NCBI GenBank assembly: GCA_946803715.1
Contig: CAMPET010000168.1
Coordinates: 141,633 to 161,267 of the forward strand
DNA: 19,635 bases
Reading direction: 5' to 3'
Source: Beroe ovata
Taxonomy: Eukaryota; Ctenophora; Nuda; Beroida; Beroidae
Of the stretch, positions 1-7,249 are shown piece by piece; position 1 is the stretch's first letter; every line of letters starts with the position of its first letter. The position numbers and the translations under genes are program-made. The notes below the pieces were generated by a model. It was not told where the DNA came from. It ran no database searches and worked only from the letters and a program-made list of their open reading frames with translations.

Positions 1-480
1 CATAGCTCCGAAGTTAGCAGGTTGACCCCCAAATTTTTTTACGTTTTTATGTTCTTTGGGTCATGAGGGACATAACTGGAAAGTTTCATTAAAATGTGAC
101 GACCAGTTTTCGAGCAATGGTGACTTGTACCAAATTGTACCAAATTCCATGATTTGGTACACTTGGTACACTTAGGTCCCTCTCTCGCCCATATGATCTT
201 TCCCCGAAATGGAACAAACTTGTCTCAAAGTGGGGACATACAAGATTGTGCGAATGTTGATGAACTTAGATCTCGGGCGCAAAGGGGGTTTGAAATAAGG
301 TCTCTAACAGCTCTTATTCGCCAAATCAATGTTTTGGTGCCAAAGAATGCCACCTCACACCATATCACTATGTGCACCTAAGACTAAATTTGTCCCTATA
401 ATCTTTCCACGAAATGGAACAAACTTGCCACAAACTGGGAGAGTTCAAACTTGGGCAAAGGTGCCTCAAATTGCGACCTA
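1..480. repeat. Non-coding stretch with an old 205-bp direct duplication
   Basis: No convincing gene is present. A block at 193-222 (ATGATCTTTCC followed by CGAAATGGAACAAACTTG) recurs at 398-427 with few changes, and the sequence around both blocks is loosely similar (GTCCC just upstream, then a CAAA.TGGG stretch). This indicates two diverged copies of a unit of about 205 bp. A 75-codon open frame at 154-381 spans the first copy, but it shows no protein-like features and the duplicate does not keep it open. Confidence 0.55.
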
Positions 481-583
481 TGATATATCTAAGATTAAGG
501 TAAGATGAAATAAGTATGCTTGAGGTCAATTAACCGTCCTGGTGCCACCAGAAGGTCACCATCTCCTATGGCACGATAGGTGT

Positions 584-710
584 AAAAGAACTTAATTGTC
601 ACAAAAAGAACTTAATTGCCACAAAAAGATTACTCTGACTAGCAGAATCACATATACGTAGTACATGAGACATTCATACCATGTACAGCAAGCATCATGT
701 ACAGCAAGCA
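584..710. repeat. Two short tandem duplications
   Basis: AAGAACTTAATTGYCACAAA is present twice in tandem at about 584-629. CATGTACAGCAAGCA is present at 680-694 and again at 696-710. Both are simple local duplications with no associated gene. Confidence 0.7.
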
Positions 711-934
711 AAATGAATCACTGTGGTAATGCTGAGACAAAACACAGTCTCTTTCTTGAATTGATGCCGTTGACAAACTTGCATCGAAGAGCACTTTTGT
801 ACCATTTGGACTCCAAAAATTCCTTGAATCTTAACAGAGGACCCTTGATGTTTCCCTGACTTCATGTGTTATCCCTTCCCTCCTTACCCGACGTCCTGAG
901 AAGAAGATATGTACAGTACTAACAACTGAGTACT

Positions 935-1470
935 GATACTCACCGGTGAGATAATGTGTTTTAAAGTAAGAGCAGTTTCGTTCAACAGCAAGAAATATAC
1001 GATGCTAATATGCTTTCATCATTCATCGCTGATGAATGAGGAGATGACTAAGATTATCGATAAATCCGTGATGAAGTATGTCAAAGTGTTAACTGATAGC
1101 AAGAAAATCATAGATCAGAAGGCACAAATGCACATCCGCATTACACAGCCGTCACCAGTAGATGATATGATGAAATGAAGGAGCAGTTTAGTCATGCAAT
1201 CATCACAAGTGCAATCATCACTGAAAGCAAAATAACATTAAGTTGTTAGTACAATTAATTCAAACGCACATCTATAGCCGTCAACGGTTAGATTATACGG
1301 TGAAAAGTAAGAGTAGTATAGTCCAACTAGACAGTAATAAAAATCTTTTGCTGATATGCAATCATCACTGTTCGCAATAGCGGCAATAACATCATTGAGC
1401 ACATATGCATTATACAGCCGTCTCCTGTGAGATTATGTGACAAAAAGTTAGAGTAGTTTAGTCCAACATT
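935..1470. repeat. Diverged tandem repeat, four units
   Basis: Four related blocks are anchored at about 941, 1152, 1281 and 1421. The shared order is a CCGTC..C.GT.AGATTAT-like motif, a GTGA.AAAAGTAAGAGTAG core and TTTAGTCCAAC. Between blocks lie GCTGATATGCAATCATCACTG and AATAACATCATTGAGCACAT type segments. Spacing is about 130-210 bp, so the units have diverged and carry indels. No coding potential is seen. Confidence 0.6.
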
Positions 1471-1480
1471 TTTCCCCGAC

Positions 1481-1615
1481 CCCCATTAAGCTTGTTATCC
1501 ACCGGAGGAGGCTCTATATAGATATCATATTCCTTTGTCCCTTTCAGACTTTCCGTCAGAAGGGGGGGTTGGGCCTGTGATTAAGTAATATTTTCCTTTT
1601 GAGAGCGGGGTGTGT
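1481..1615. other. Non-coding, no feature recognised
   Basis: C-rich and G-rich runs (1470-1490, 1560-1572) and a short CTATATAGATAT stretch are seen. No gene, RNA or repeat boundary can be supported here. Confidence 0.4.
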
Positions 1616-1682
1616 GATGATTACGGAGTGGGGCGGTAAAATATGCCGAAATTTTGATTACGTTATAAGTGAACGGTCCCAT
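1616..1682 (+). repeat. Dispersed repeat R, left copy
   Basis: This copy runs from GATGATTACGGA to GTGAACGGTCCC. It matches the reverse complement of the last about 80 bases of the window (19555-19633) with a few substitutions. The two copies are about 18 kb apart in inverted orientation, which suggests a terminal segment of a dispersed element rather than a local duplication. Confidence 0.75.
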
Positions 1683-2477
1683 ACAATCAAAGTTCAAGTA
1701 GTGCACAGAATGATGATGTAATAGTACCTAATAAGTGATACTGTCTTGCGAATCTGATAAAATGAATGTTTGAAAGAGTTTCTGAAACAGACCTCTGTGT
1801 CGGGAATATGTGATGAACCCTCACTCTTCAGAGACCTTCTTGCAAGGTAAAATGGAGTTGCACTTTCTTACCCTAATTAACATGTTCTGTGATTCATCTT
1901 TTATCATTCTTTTCTTCTTTGCTTGGATAATGAGGTTTTGCTCATCCCCTCACGCCTCAGTTGATGATATATAGCAAAACTCTGGATTCATAGGTCTCTA
2001 GAGTATGAAGTTGACTGTAAGATGTCATAACGTGGGCAAAAAACAAAAAAAAACTGAATCGTGATAAAGTAAAACGCTCACACATTTGGCACTCGAAAAA
2101 TTAAATCTACCAAGCTAGACATTGCCTGACATTGCCTGACAAAATAGTTATTCCTTATACGGGTATCAACGGATTATCCAATGCGAAAACAAAATCCTCG
2201 CAAAGCAAAAATGAGTGGATCGAAGCGCTGAACTTGAGGGAACGCGCGCGTATCCAGTATCATTCCATATATGGAGGTAATCAAAAATTTGCTCGCAGAT
2301 ATTTTCCCGCTTACCAACTATAACTATCCCTGCCATGAAGATCTGGTGGAATTACATTATTACAATTGCGCGGCGCCGACGGAAGGAAAATCCGAACCCT
2401 GTGTGCGCGTGCAGCAAAATTGACATTCGATCTTTGATCATTGATTGTGAATGAAATTATAAATGGGATTTTATTGA
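1683..2477. other. Stretch without a supported gene
   Basis: Small items only: a tandem TGCCTGACAT at about 2118-2142, a 63-codon open frame at 2132-2323 without protein-like features, and duplicated TTGATCATTGAT motifs near 2433-2482. A frame at 1767-1846 (C-L-K-E-F-L-K-Q-T-S ... F-R-D-L-L-A-R) followed by GTAAAA looks mildly exon-like. It has no acceptor upstream and a stop just before it, so it is not called as a gene. Confidence 0.4.
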
Positions 2478-2885
2478 TCATTGATGGATGATAGACCCTG
2501 TCGCGGCATGCGCATCAGCGTTCTAGTACTGCACTCAAGCTAAGCCAACCTTGACAAATGGGATTAAACAACTAGACATATAAACACTTGATAGTTAAAA
2601 TAACATGCCATGCCTGTCATGTCAATCTATGCTCCATGCTCTGTGCTCGCTTCTTCAAATTCAAAAAAGATCAAAGTGGGGTCATTCATGATCATTGCAA
2701 ATCACAAATAATATAGTCCATCATCATATCTTTGCAATTCATTTCGATTTCTGATCCCATCAATGCTCTCATCTCTAACTTCAACTCTCTTCAAACGTCT
2801 TCATCCATCGACAGTGGCGCCGCGCGCCAGGCACAAAGACGCTACGCTGATAGAATTTTGCTACGCGCGAATTTCATGACACTAG

Positions 2886-2892
2886 TATAAAT
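2886..2892 (+). promoter_or_regulatory. TATA box, copy A
   Basis: TATAAAT lies within ACTAGTATAAATCGAGCGC, preceded by a GC-rich stretch (GGCGCCGCGCGCC at about 2816-2829). It is conserved in the second copy at 4129-4135. A start of transcription about 30 bases downstream (near 2915-2920) would place the ATG at 2983 in the first exon. The promoter role is inferred from motif and position. Confidence 0.5.
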
Positions 2893-2982
2893 CGAGCGCT
2901 AAACGTTTCTAGAATCACCTCATTGTACGCTTCCTTTATTCACGTTGGCGCTCTTTGTTTGCGTATCTTTGTTAGCGCTCCG

Positions 2983-3090
2983 ATGTTTGCGTGGAATATT
3001 CTGATTGAGATTTTAGCATATCTTGTGCTCTTCTTGAAATATGTGGTGAACATTTCATTGAGTTTACTCACGTTGTCAATCACGTTGTGA
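2983..3090 (+). CDS. Short hydrophobic ORF, copy A (35 aa), hypothetical
   Basis: The frame reads M-F-A-W-N-I-L-I-E-I-L-A-Y-L-V-L-F-L-K and continues hydrophobic to a TGA. Its length matches the paralogous ORF at 4226-4333. It follows the TATA box by about 90 bases and could be a signal-anchor first exon or a membrane micropeptide. Against copy B, two of the early differences are synonymous (GAG/GAA, CTC/CTA) and one is N to I. The C-terminal three codons differ because of a small rearrangement. No family is recognised. A donor that would splice it to the downstream exon is not clear (GTGAAC near 3050 is possible), so it may be only an untranslated or decayed first exon. Confidence 0.3.
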   Translation: MFAWNILIEILAYLVLFLKYVVNISLSLLTLSITL

Positions 3091-3300
3091 AGGTTTTGCC
3101 TATGGCTGCAGTTGGATAAGAATAGACATCATATTTATCGAGTAGACTGTGTGGCTGACTGGATGAACACAGCAGTTTCTCTATTAGTGTAAGTTGTAGA
3201 AGTTCTTGTGTAAGTTTATTGGTAACTGTCACTTTATTAAATATCTGACTCTAATTCTTGTTCATACATGAATGTTTTGACAGAACTATTTATTTTTCAG

Positions 3301-3423
3301 GTTCTGATCAACTGGAGTCAACCTTGCTGCACTCATTGGTTTCCTTCTCTCTGCAGTCTCTGGTCTCTATCATGAGTCTTATTCCATGTTCTTGGATAAA
3401 GAAACCCGTGAGGGTGTCGAAAG
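3301..3423 (+). pseudogene. Conserved 123-nt internal exon, copy A, unknown protein
   Basis: The exon is bounded by a good acceptor (TATTTATTTTTCAG) and a consensus donor (GTGAGT). Length is 41 codons and both ends have the same phase. Two frames are plausible. One reads S-D-Q-L-E-S-T-L-L-H-S and is open throughout, with a phase that matches the next exon. The other reads G-V-N-L-A-A-L-I-G-F-L-L-S-A-V-S-G-L-Y-H then ESYSMFLDKETREGVER; it looks more protein-like but has a TGA near the 5' end. The paralogous exon at 4531-4653 differs at two positions, both silent in the second frame and both amino-acid changing in the first. The following exon carries stops, so the copy is listed as a broken gene. 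Confidence 0.45.
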
Positions 3424-3540
3424 GTGAGTTCATTTTCGATTTTCCTAGTCTCACTTTTTTAGTCCGGACATAGACTACTAGGATCAATCTACACGGTTAC
3501 TAGCTATAAACAAGTTAAAACTTTCACCACCATATTTCAG

Positions 3541-3657
3541 ATGAGAGTGTGGCCCATTTAACGGGGTAAGCCGTGGCTCTCAGAGATGTGTGCTACCAGA
3601 TGTTCAGGCAACTCCAATGTATGCTGGGTGAAGAAAGTTATCGCCTGCCACACTAAG
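3541..3657 (+). pseudogene. Decayed cysteine-rich exon, copy A
   Basis: It is homologous to the intact exon at 6872-6976. The acceptor (CACCACCATATTTCAG) and the donor (CACTAAG then GT) are kept. In the frame used by the intact copy it begins D-E-S-V-A-H-L-T-G and then meets TAA. A lost G in the GGGGG run and extra bases near 3626-3640 add frameshifts. The copy adjoins the N at 3660. Confidence 0.6.
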
Positions 3658-4128
3658 GTNTTATCCCTGGCAAGGGATTGAAAATCGCGCGCACCGTCGG
3701 TAGGGTAAAATCCTACAAATTGATGGATGATAGGCCCTGCCGCGGCATGCACCAGCGTTCTATTACTGCACTGCACTCAAGCTAAGCCAACCTTGACAAA
3801 TGGGATTCAAGAAAGACATGTAAACACTTGATATGATAGTTAAAATAACATCCCATGCATGTCATGTCAATCTATGCTCTGTGCTGTGTGCTCGCTTCTT
3901 CAAATTCAAAAAAGCAAAAGATCAAAGTGGGGTCATTCATGATCTTTGCAAATAATCTAATCCATCATCATATCTTTGCAATTCATTTCGATTTATGATC
4001 CCATCAATGCTCTCATCTCTAACCTCAACTCTCTGAAACTTCTTCATCCATCGACAGTGGCGCCGCGCGCCAGGCACAAAGACGCTACGCTGATTGAATT
4101 TTGCTACGCGCGAATTTCATGACACTAG

Positions 4129-4135
4129 TATAAAT
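4129..4135 (+). promoter_or_regulatory. TATA box, copy B
   Basis: TATAAAT in the same context as copy A, with the GC-rich upstream block (about 4058-4071) also kept. It lies about 90 bases upstream of the ATG at 4226. The regulatory role is inferred. Confidence 0.5.
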
Positions 4136-4225
4136 CGAGCGCTATACGTTTCTAGAATCACCTCATTGTACGCTTCCTTTATTCACGTTGGCGCTCTTTG
4201 TTTGCGTTTCTTTGTTTGCGGTACG

Positions 4226-4333
4226 ATGTTTGCGTGGATTATTCTGATTGAAATTTTAGCATATCTTGTGCTATTCTTGAAATATGTGGTGAACATTTCA
4301 TTGAGTTTACTCACGTTGTCAATCATTGAATAG
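4226..4333 (+). CDS. Short hydrophobic ORF, copy B (35 aa), hypothetical
   Basis: It reads M-F-A-W-I-I-L-I-E-I-L-A-Y-L-V-L-F-L-K and continues hydrophobic to TAG. The same frame is open upstream to an ATG at 4094, but that start would lie before the TATA box and is unlikely to be transcribed from it. The retained hydrophobicity and largely silent changes against copy A hint at a translated signal-anchor, but two short copies are weak evidence. Function unknown. Confidence 0.3.
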   Translation: MFAWIILIEILAYLVLFLKYVVNISLSLLTLSIIE

Positions 4334-4530
4334 GTTTTGCCTATGGTTGCAGTTGGATAAGAATAGACATCATATTTATCGTTGCTGACTGGATGAACAC
4401 AGCAGTTTCTCTATCAGTGTAAGTTGTAGAAGTTCTTGTGTAAGTTTATTGGTAACTGTCACTTTATCAAATATCTGACTCTAATTCTTGTTCATACACG
4501 AATATTTTGACAGAACTATTTTTTTTTCAG

Positions 4531-4653
4531 GTTCTGATCAACTGGTGTCAACCTTGCTGCACTCATTGGTTTCCTTCTCTCTGCAGTCTCTGGTCTCTAT
4601 CATGAGTCCTATTCCATGTTCTTGGATAAAGAAACCCGTGAGGGTGTCGAAAG
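4531..4653 (+). pseudogene. Conserved 123-nt internal exon, copy B, unknown protein
   Basis: Acceptor TTTTTTTTCAG and donor GTGAGT are intact. Only two of 123 bases differ from copy A (positions 4546 and 4609), while roughly ten differences plus an indel occur in the following intron of about 116 bases. Both exon differences are silent in the frame ending ...D-K-E-T-R-E-G-V-E-R. The next exon has a stop, so the gene copy as assembled appears broken. Product unknown; a short hydrophobic segment (LAALIGFLLSAVSG) could be membrane-associated. Confidence 0.45.
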
Positions 4654-4769
4654 GTGAGTTCATTTTCGTTTTTGTTGGTCTCACTTTTTAGTCCGGACAT
4701 AGACTATTAAGATTAATCTACACGGATATTAGCTATAAACAAGTTAAAACTTTCACCACCATATTTCAG

Positions 4770-4880
4770 ATGAGAGTGTGGCCTATTAAACGGGGGTTAG
4801 CCGCGGCTCTCAGTGCTACCAGATGTTCAGGCAACTCCAATGTATGCTGAGTGAAGAAAGTTATCGCCTGCCACACTAAG
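4770..4880 (+). pseudogene. Decayed cysteine-rich exon, copy B
   Basis: It has the same acceptor as copy A and donor AAG/GTAAGA. It reads D-E-S-V-A-Y and then TAA in the frame used by the intact copies. It has a 7-bp deletion relative to copy A (AGATGTG after CTCTCAG), so copies A and B carry different lesions. Confidence 0.6.
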
Positions 4881-4942
4881 GTAAGATACTAAAGCTATAA
4901 AGCTTTAGCTGGATTGTTCTACCAGTGCCCATGAGAAATGAT

Positions 4943-5003
4943 ATCCCGGCATATATATCCCGGCAATATTTTCCCGGCAATATTTCCCGGCAATATTTCC
5001 TAT
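4943..5003. repeat. CCCGGCAATATTT minisatellite
   Basis: About four imperfect units of 14-16 bp (TCCCGGCAATATTT). The homologous places in the other copies (about 7058-7080, 10010-10030, 10449-10470) hold one TTCCGGTAATATTTTCC unit, so this is a local expansion specific to copy B. Confidence 0.75.
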
Positions 5004-5017
5004 CTTACGATGGGCTC

Positions 5018-5128
5018 ATGAAACTGCACATTAGTGTGGTCTACTTGCTAATCTTGACTATAACTTCAGTTGTGGCTGATAGTGCGACCAAGTCCAACTT
5101 CCCGATATCGATGCAGTTTGAATCCTGA
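5018..5128 (+). CDS. Signal-peptide-like short ORF (36 aa), hypothetical
   Basis: It starts M-K-L-H-I-S-V-V-Y-L-L-I-L-T-I-T-S-V-V-A and then D-S-A-T-K-S-N-F-P-I-S. This is a textbook secretion signal layout: lysine near the start, a hydrophobic core and a small-residue V-V-A cleavage site. It ends at a TGA after Q-F-E-S. It could be a small secreted peptide or the first exon of a longer gene, though no strong donor is visible before the stop. TATA-like CTATAAAG lies at about 4894. The three homologous copies (from 7096, 10047 and 10486) lack one base in the core (TTGACAAAACTTC against TTGACTATAACTTC), which shifts the frame. No family is recognised. Confidence 0.4.
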   Translation: MKLHISVVYLLILTITSVVADSATKSNFPISMQFES

Positions 5129-5169
5129 ATGAGACACATCTGAAGTCTAACGAGGTGTCCTCAACAACA

Positions 5170-5470
5170 CAGGTTAGTTCAGTCAATAAAATATCAAAGA
5201 TTCAGTACAACCCAAGTCACACTTACGTTCATCATCAGAAATCTTATGGCCGAAGTGAAAACAATGTGGCAAAGTAACGCTTTTAATTTATATTCAGCCT
5301 CTAAACTGCAAACTGACACACACAGACATGAACCTAAACGTAGAACAGTATTTTCCCGTTGTACTCTATGTAGCTAGTCAAATTGCCCCTCATCAGATGA
5401 CTGCCCTGTAGTATATTCGTAGCTCAGCATAACTACTATATTCTGACAGCCATGTGAATCATTGCACATA
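5170..5470. other. Unique non-coding stretch
   Basis: No open frame, RNA gene or clear repeat is seen. It follows the segment shared with the exon-bearing copies and ends where the H1 module flank (ATGTGAATCATTGCACAT) begins. Confidence 0.4.
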
Positions 5471-5471
5471 A

Positions 5472-5592
5472 CTATACAGATTTCATGAGAGAAATTGATC
5501 GTAACAGCTGGAGCGAAATTTGAGTAGCTGTTCAGCTTCCTATCCCACATTCACCACACTCAATATAGTGTGGAACAATGAAATCTGTATAG
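5472..5592. repeat. Foldable module H1, copy 1
   Basis: The ends form a perfect 15-bp inverted repeat: CTATACAGATTTCAT (5472-5486) and ATGAAATCTGTATAG (5578-5592). Inside are two further stems: AACAGCT with AGCTGTT around 5512-5542, and CCACACT with AGTGTGG around 5554-5573. Paralogues lie at 6106-6226 and 9090-9214. It may be a small inverted-repeat transposon or the DNA of a structured RNA. Confidence 0.6.
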
Positions 5593-5627
5593 AAATGTGT
5601 GTTTCTGATAGACCACATTATTACTGT

Positions 5628-5742
5628 CATTGAAAATCGAGATTTACCCTGGTTTTGGACTACAACTCGAGCCATACTTTGTGGCTGTTGAGTTTGATTA
5701 CCGTGCAATTTATCTTGCACATAGTAAATCTCGATTTCAATG
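5628..5742. repeat. Foldable module H2, copy 1
   Basis: Ends pair as CATTGAAAATCGAGATTTAC (5628-5647) with GTAAATCTCGATTTCAATG (5724-5742), with one bulge. Inside, GCCA/TGGC and GTGCAA/TTGCAC form two small hairpins, giving a three-way-junction-like layout. A partial second copy of the right half follows the N at 5748 (5749-5803). Confidence 0.55.
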
Positions 5743-5748
5743 GCAAAN

Positions 5749-5803
5749 TGAGTTTGATTACCGTGCAACGTTTCTTGCACATAGTAAATCTCGAGTTCAA
5801 TGG
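5749..5803. repeat. Partial H2 repeat next to an N
   Basis: It repeats the right half of H2 (GAGTTTGATTACCGTGCAA through TCTCG.GTTCAATGGC), about 60 bp after the first. The GTGCAA/TTGCAC hairpin is kept although its loop differs. The adjacent N makes it possible that this is an assembly join. Confidence 0.6.
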
Positions 5804-5935
5804 CTAAGACTTGCCCTGAGGCCATGTAAACATCCATTTCTAGTAATTGTATTCTCTGAAGGTAGTATTTTGAACCACAATACTTCAACTCGTCCCAGAA
5901 GACTGCCCGTTCTGCATTTGTAGCTTAGTATACCT

Positions 5936-6074
5936 CAGCACTACTTTATCAGCACTACTTTATCAGCACTTTTTTATCAGCACTACTTTATATGCACTTT
6001 TTTATCAGCATTACTTTATCAGCACTACTTTATCAGCACTACTTTATCAGCACTTTTTTATCAGCACTACTTTA
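5936..6074. repeat. ATCAGCACTACTTT minisatellite
   Basis: About nine or ten units of ATCAGCACTACTTT with an ATCAGCACTTTTTT variant, ending in the TATTCTGAC that follows a single unit at the paralogous sites (about 5424 and 9043). It is an expansion private to this copy. Confidence 0.85.
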
Positions 6075-6105
6075 TTCTGACAACTATGCGAATCATTGCA
6101 CATTA

Positions 6106-6226
6106 CTATACAGATTTCATGAGAGAAATTGATCGTAGCAGCTGGAGCGAAATTTGAGTAGCTGTTCAGCTTCCTATCCCACATTCACCACACTCAAAGT
6201 AGTGTAGAACAATGAAATCTGTATAG
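6106..6226. repeat. Foldable module H1, copy 2
   Basis: The 15-bp terminal stem is identical to copy 1. The first inner stem reads AGCAGCT with AGCTGTT, where the A-to-G change leaves a G-U pair. The second inner stem is reduced to ACACT/AGTGT. Confidence 0.6.
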
Positions 6227-6261
6227 AAATGTGGGTTGCTGATAGACCACATAGTTATTGT

Positions 6262-6376
6262 CATTGAAAATCGAGATTTACCCTGGTTTTGGACTACAAC
6301 TCGAGCCAAACTTTGTGGCTGTTGAGTTATATTATCGTGCAATGTATCTTGTACATAGTAAATCTCGAAATCAATG
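6262..6376. repeat. Foldable module H2, copy 2
   Basis: Outer stem CATTGAAAATCGAGATTTAC with GTAAATCTCGAAATCAATG. The inner hairpin is GTGCAA with TTGTAC, in which one C-to-T change turns a G-C pair into a G-U pair. The GCCA/TGGC hairpin is kept. Confidence 0.55.
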
Positions 6377-6692
6377 CCAGAGACTTGTCAAGAGGCCATA
6401 GCAGTAAAATCTCTCGATCCCTTAGTCAGATCTCCATCATAGACACACTGATGATACTCTCACGGGCCGCCTGTATCCCAATGCAGTTTTATCTCGTGTT
6501 GGCAATATCATAGGCTATTGCACCAGATTGATCAGCTATTGATCAAATAGGAGAAATCACTTCACACATGGTTAGATTCTATGCAATGAAAATTTGTCGA
6601 CACTTTGTACAGTAACGGATTGCGCGGTTACTTTTTTTCGAACTTTCTATATGGTGAAGACAAGCGCGTTAGCACGATTTGAAACAATATAC

Positions 6693-6713
6693 CACCGCGC
6701 GCGCGCGCGCGCG
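6693..6713. repeat. GC dinucleotide run, first copy
   Basis: About ten CG/GC steps in ACCGCGCGCGCG...CGTGATC. Alternating purine-pyrimidine GC of this length can adopt Z-DNA. The homologous run lies at about 9661-9679. Confidence 0.85.
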
Positions 6714-6774
6714 TGATCGAGAACTGCTCGCTTTAGGCGGGATCTTCCACATGCATGCAAGTCAGGTACCCTTA

Positions 6775-6845
6775 GGAAAAAATTGGACCTCGGATGAATA
6801 TTTTCAAGGACTTCGCCCTTCCATACAGAACTTAACGTCCGGCTT
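6775..6845 (+). mobile_element. Family 1 hAT-like element, left-internal fragment
   Basis: GGAAAAAATTGGACCTC through TTTTCAAGGACTTCGCC to AACTTAACGTCCGGCTT matches bases shortly inside the left end of the complete family 1 element (from about 14270). At about 6846 the match stops and gene-derived sequence begins (intron end and exon at 6872). The terminal repeat itself is not present here. Confidence 0.7.
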
Positions 6846-6871
6846 ATTATGGCTGCTTCACCATATTTCAG

Positions 6872-6976
6872 ATGAGAGTGTGACCTATTCAATGGGGGTT
6901 AGCTGTGGCTATCAGAGATGTGTGCTACCAGATGGTAAGGCTACTCCAGTATGCAGTTATCGCCTGCCAGACCAAG
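6872..6976 (+). pseudogene. Captured cysteine-rich exon, copy C (open)
   Basis: 105 nt between acceptor CCATATTTCAG and donor CAAG/GTAAGA, phase 1 at both ends. It reads D-E-S-V-T-Y-S-M-G-V-S-C-G-Y-Q-R-C followed by V-L-P-D-G-K-A-T-P-V-C-S-Y-R-L-P-D-Q. Three cysteines with a DG..TP.C pattern recall the second half of a sushi/CCP module, and phase 1-1 exons are typical of extracellular modules; both points are weak. It is open, unlike copies A, B and D. It sits between two family 1 pieces, so it is more likely a captured fragment than part of a working gene. The frame also runs in from the family 1 fragment upstream (from 6679). Confidence 0.5.
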
Positions 6977-7095
6977 GTAAGATCCCCAAGATCTTTGGTG
7001 AGACTGTATAAGCAATTAAGCTGGGTTCTACCAGCGCCCATGAGAAATGATAGCTCACATATTCCGGTAATATTTTCCTATCTTACGATGGGCTT

Positions 7096-7165
7096 ATGAA
7101 ACTGTACATAAGTGTAGTCTACTTGCTCATCTTGACAAAACTTCAGTTGTGGCTGACAGTGTGAC
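7096..7165 (+). pseudogene. Frameshifted signal-peptide ORF, copy C
   Basis: It begins M-K-L-Y-I-S-V-V-Y-L-L-I-L-T like the ORF at 5018, then one missing base (TTGACAAAACTTC) shifts it to a stop. The AG/TTGTGGCTGAC junction at about 7145 could alternatively be an acceptor for a last exon reading V-A-D-S-V-T-K-S-N-F-P-I-S before TGA at about 7203. That option would be in phase with the exon at 6872. Confidence 0.4.
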
Positions 7166-7249
7166 CAAGTCCAACTTCCCGATATCGACACAGATTGAAT
7201 CCTGAATGAGACACATCCAAAGTCTTACGAGGTGTCCTCAACTTCGCAG

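Larger units (their letters stand above)
2480..3659 (+). repeat. Tandem segmental duplication, copy A
   Basis: This block is repeated at 3720-4882 with an offset of about 1,240 bp and high identity. The duplicated unit contains a TATA box, a short hydrophobic ORF and two exon-like segments in the same order. The end next to the N at 3660 is not reliable. Identity is highest over the 123-nt exon and lower in the introns. Confidence 0.85.
3720..4882 (+). repeat. Tandem segmental duplication, copy B
   Basis: This is the second copy of the 2480-3659 unit in the same orientation. Differences include small indels (for example a missing AGATGTG near 4823) and scattered substitutions. Downstream of the duplicated part the sequence runs on into the signal-peptide-like ORF at 5018. 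Confidence 0.85.

Noticed and set aside
1767-1846. Possible exon C-L-K-E-F-L-K-Q-T-S ... before GTAAAA
   Set aside because: A stop lies immediately upstream and there is no acceptor AG or pyrimidine tract, so it cannot be supported as an exon.
2132-2323. 63-codon plus-strand ORF
   Set aside because: No domain, no splice or promoter context, and length within chance expectation.
3558-3776. Minus-strand 72-codon ORF
   Set aside because: It crosses the N at 3660 and lies antisense to a decayed exon and the duplication boundary. It is not kept in copy B.
5532-5923. Overlapping ORFs on both strands with internal N
   Set aside because: They run through the palindromic H1/H2 modules, which give mirrored frames. 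Paralogous copies do not keep them open.
6905-7099. 64-codon ORF inside the captured segment
   Set aside because: It is in a different frame from the cysteine-rich exon and runs through the splice donor. It is repeated at 10295 only because the DNA is duplicated.
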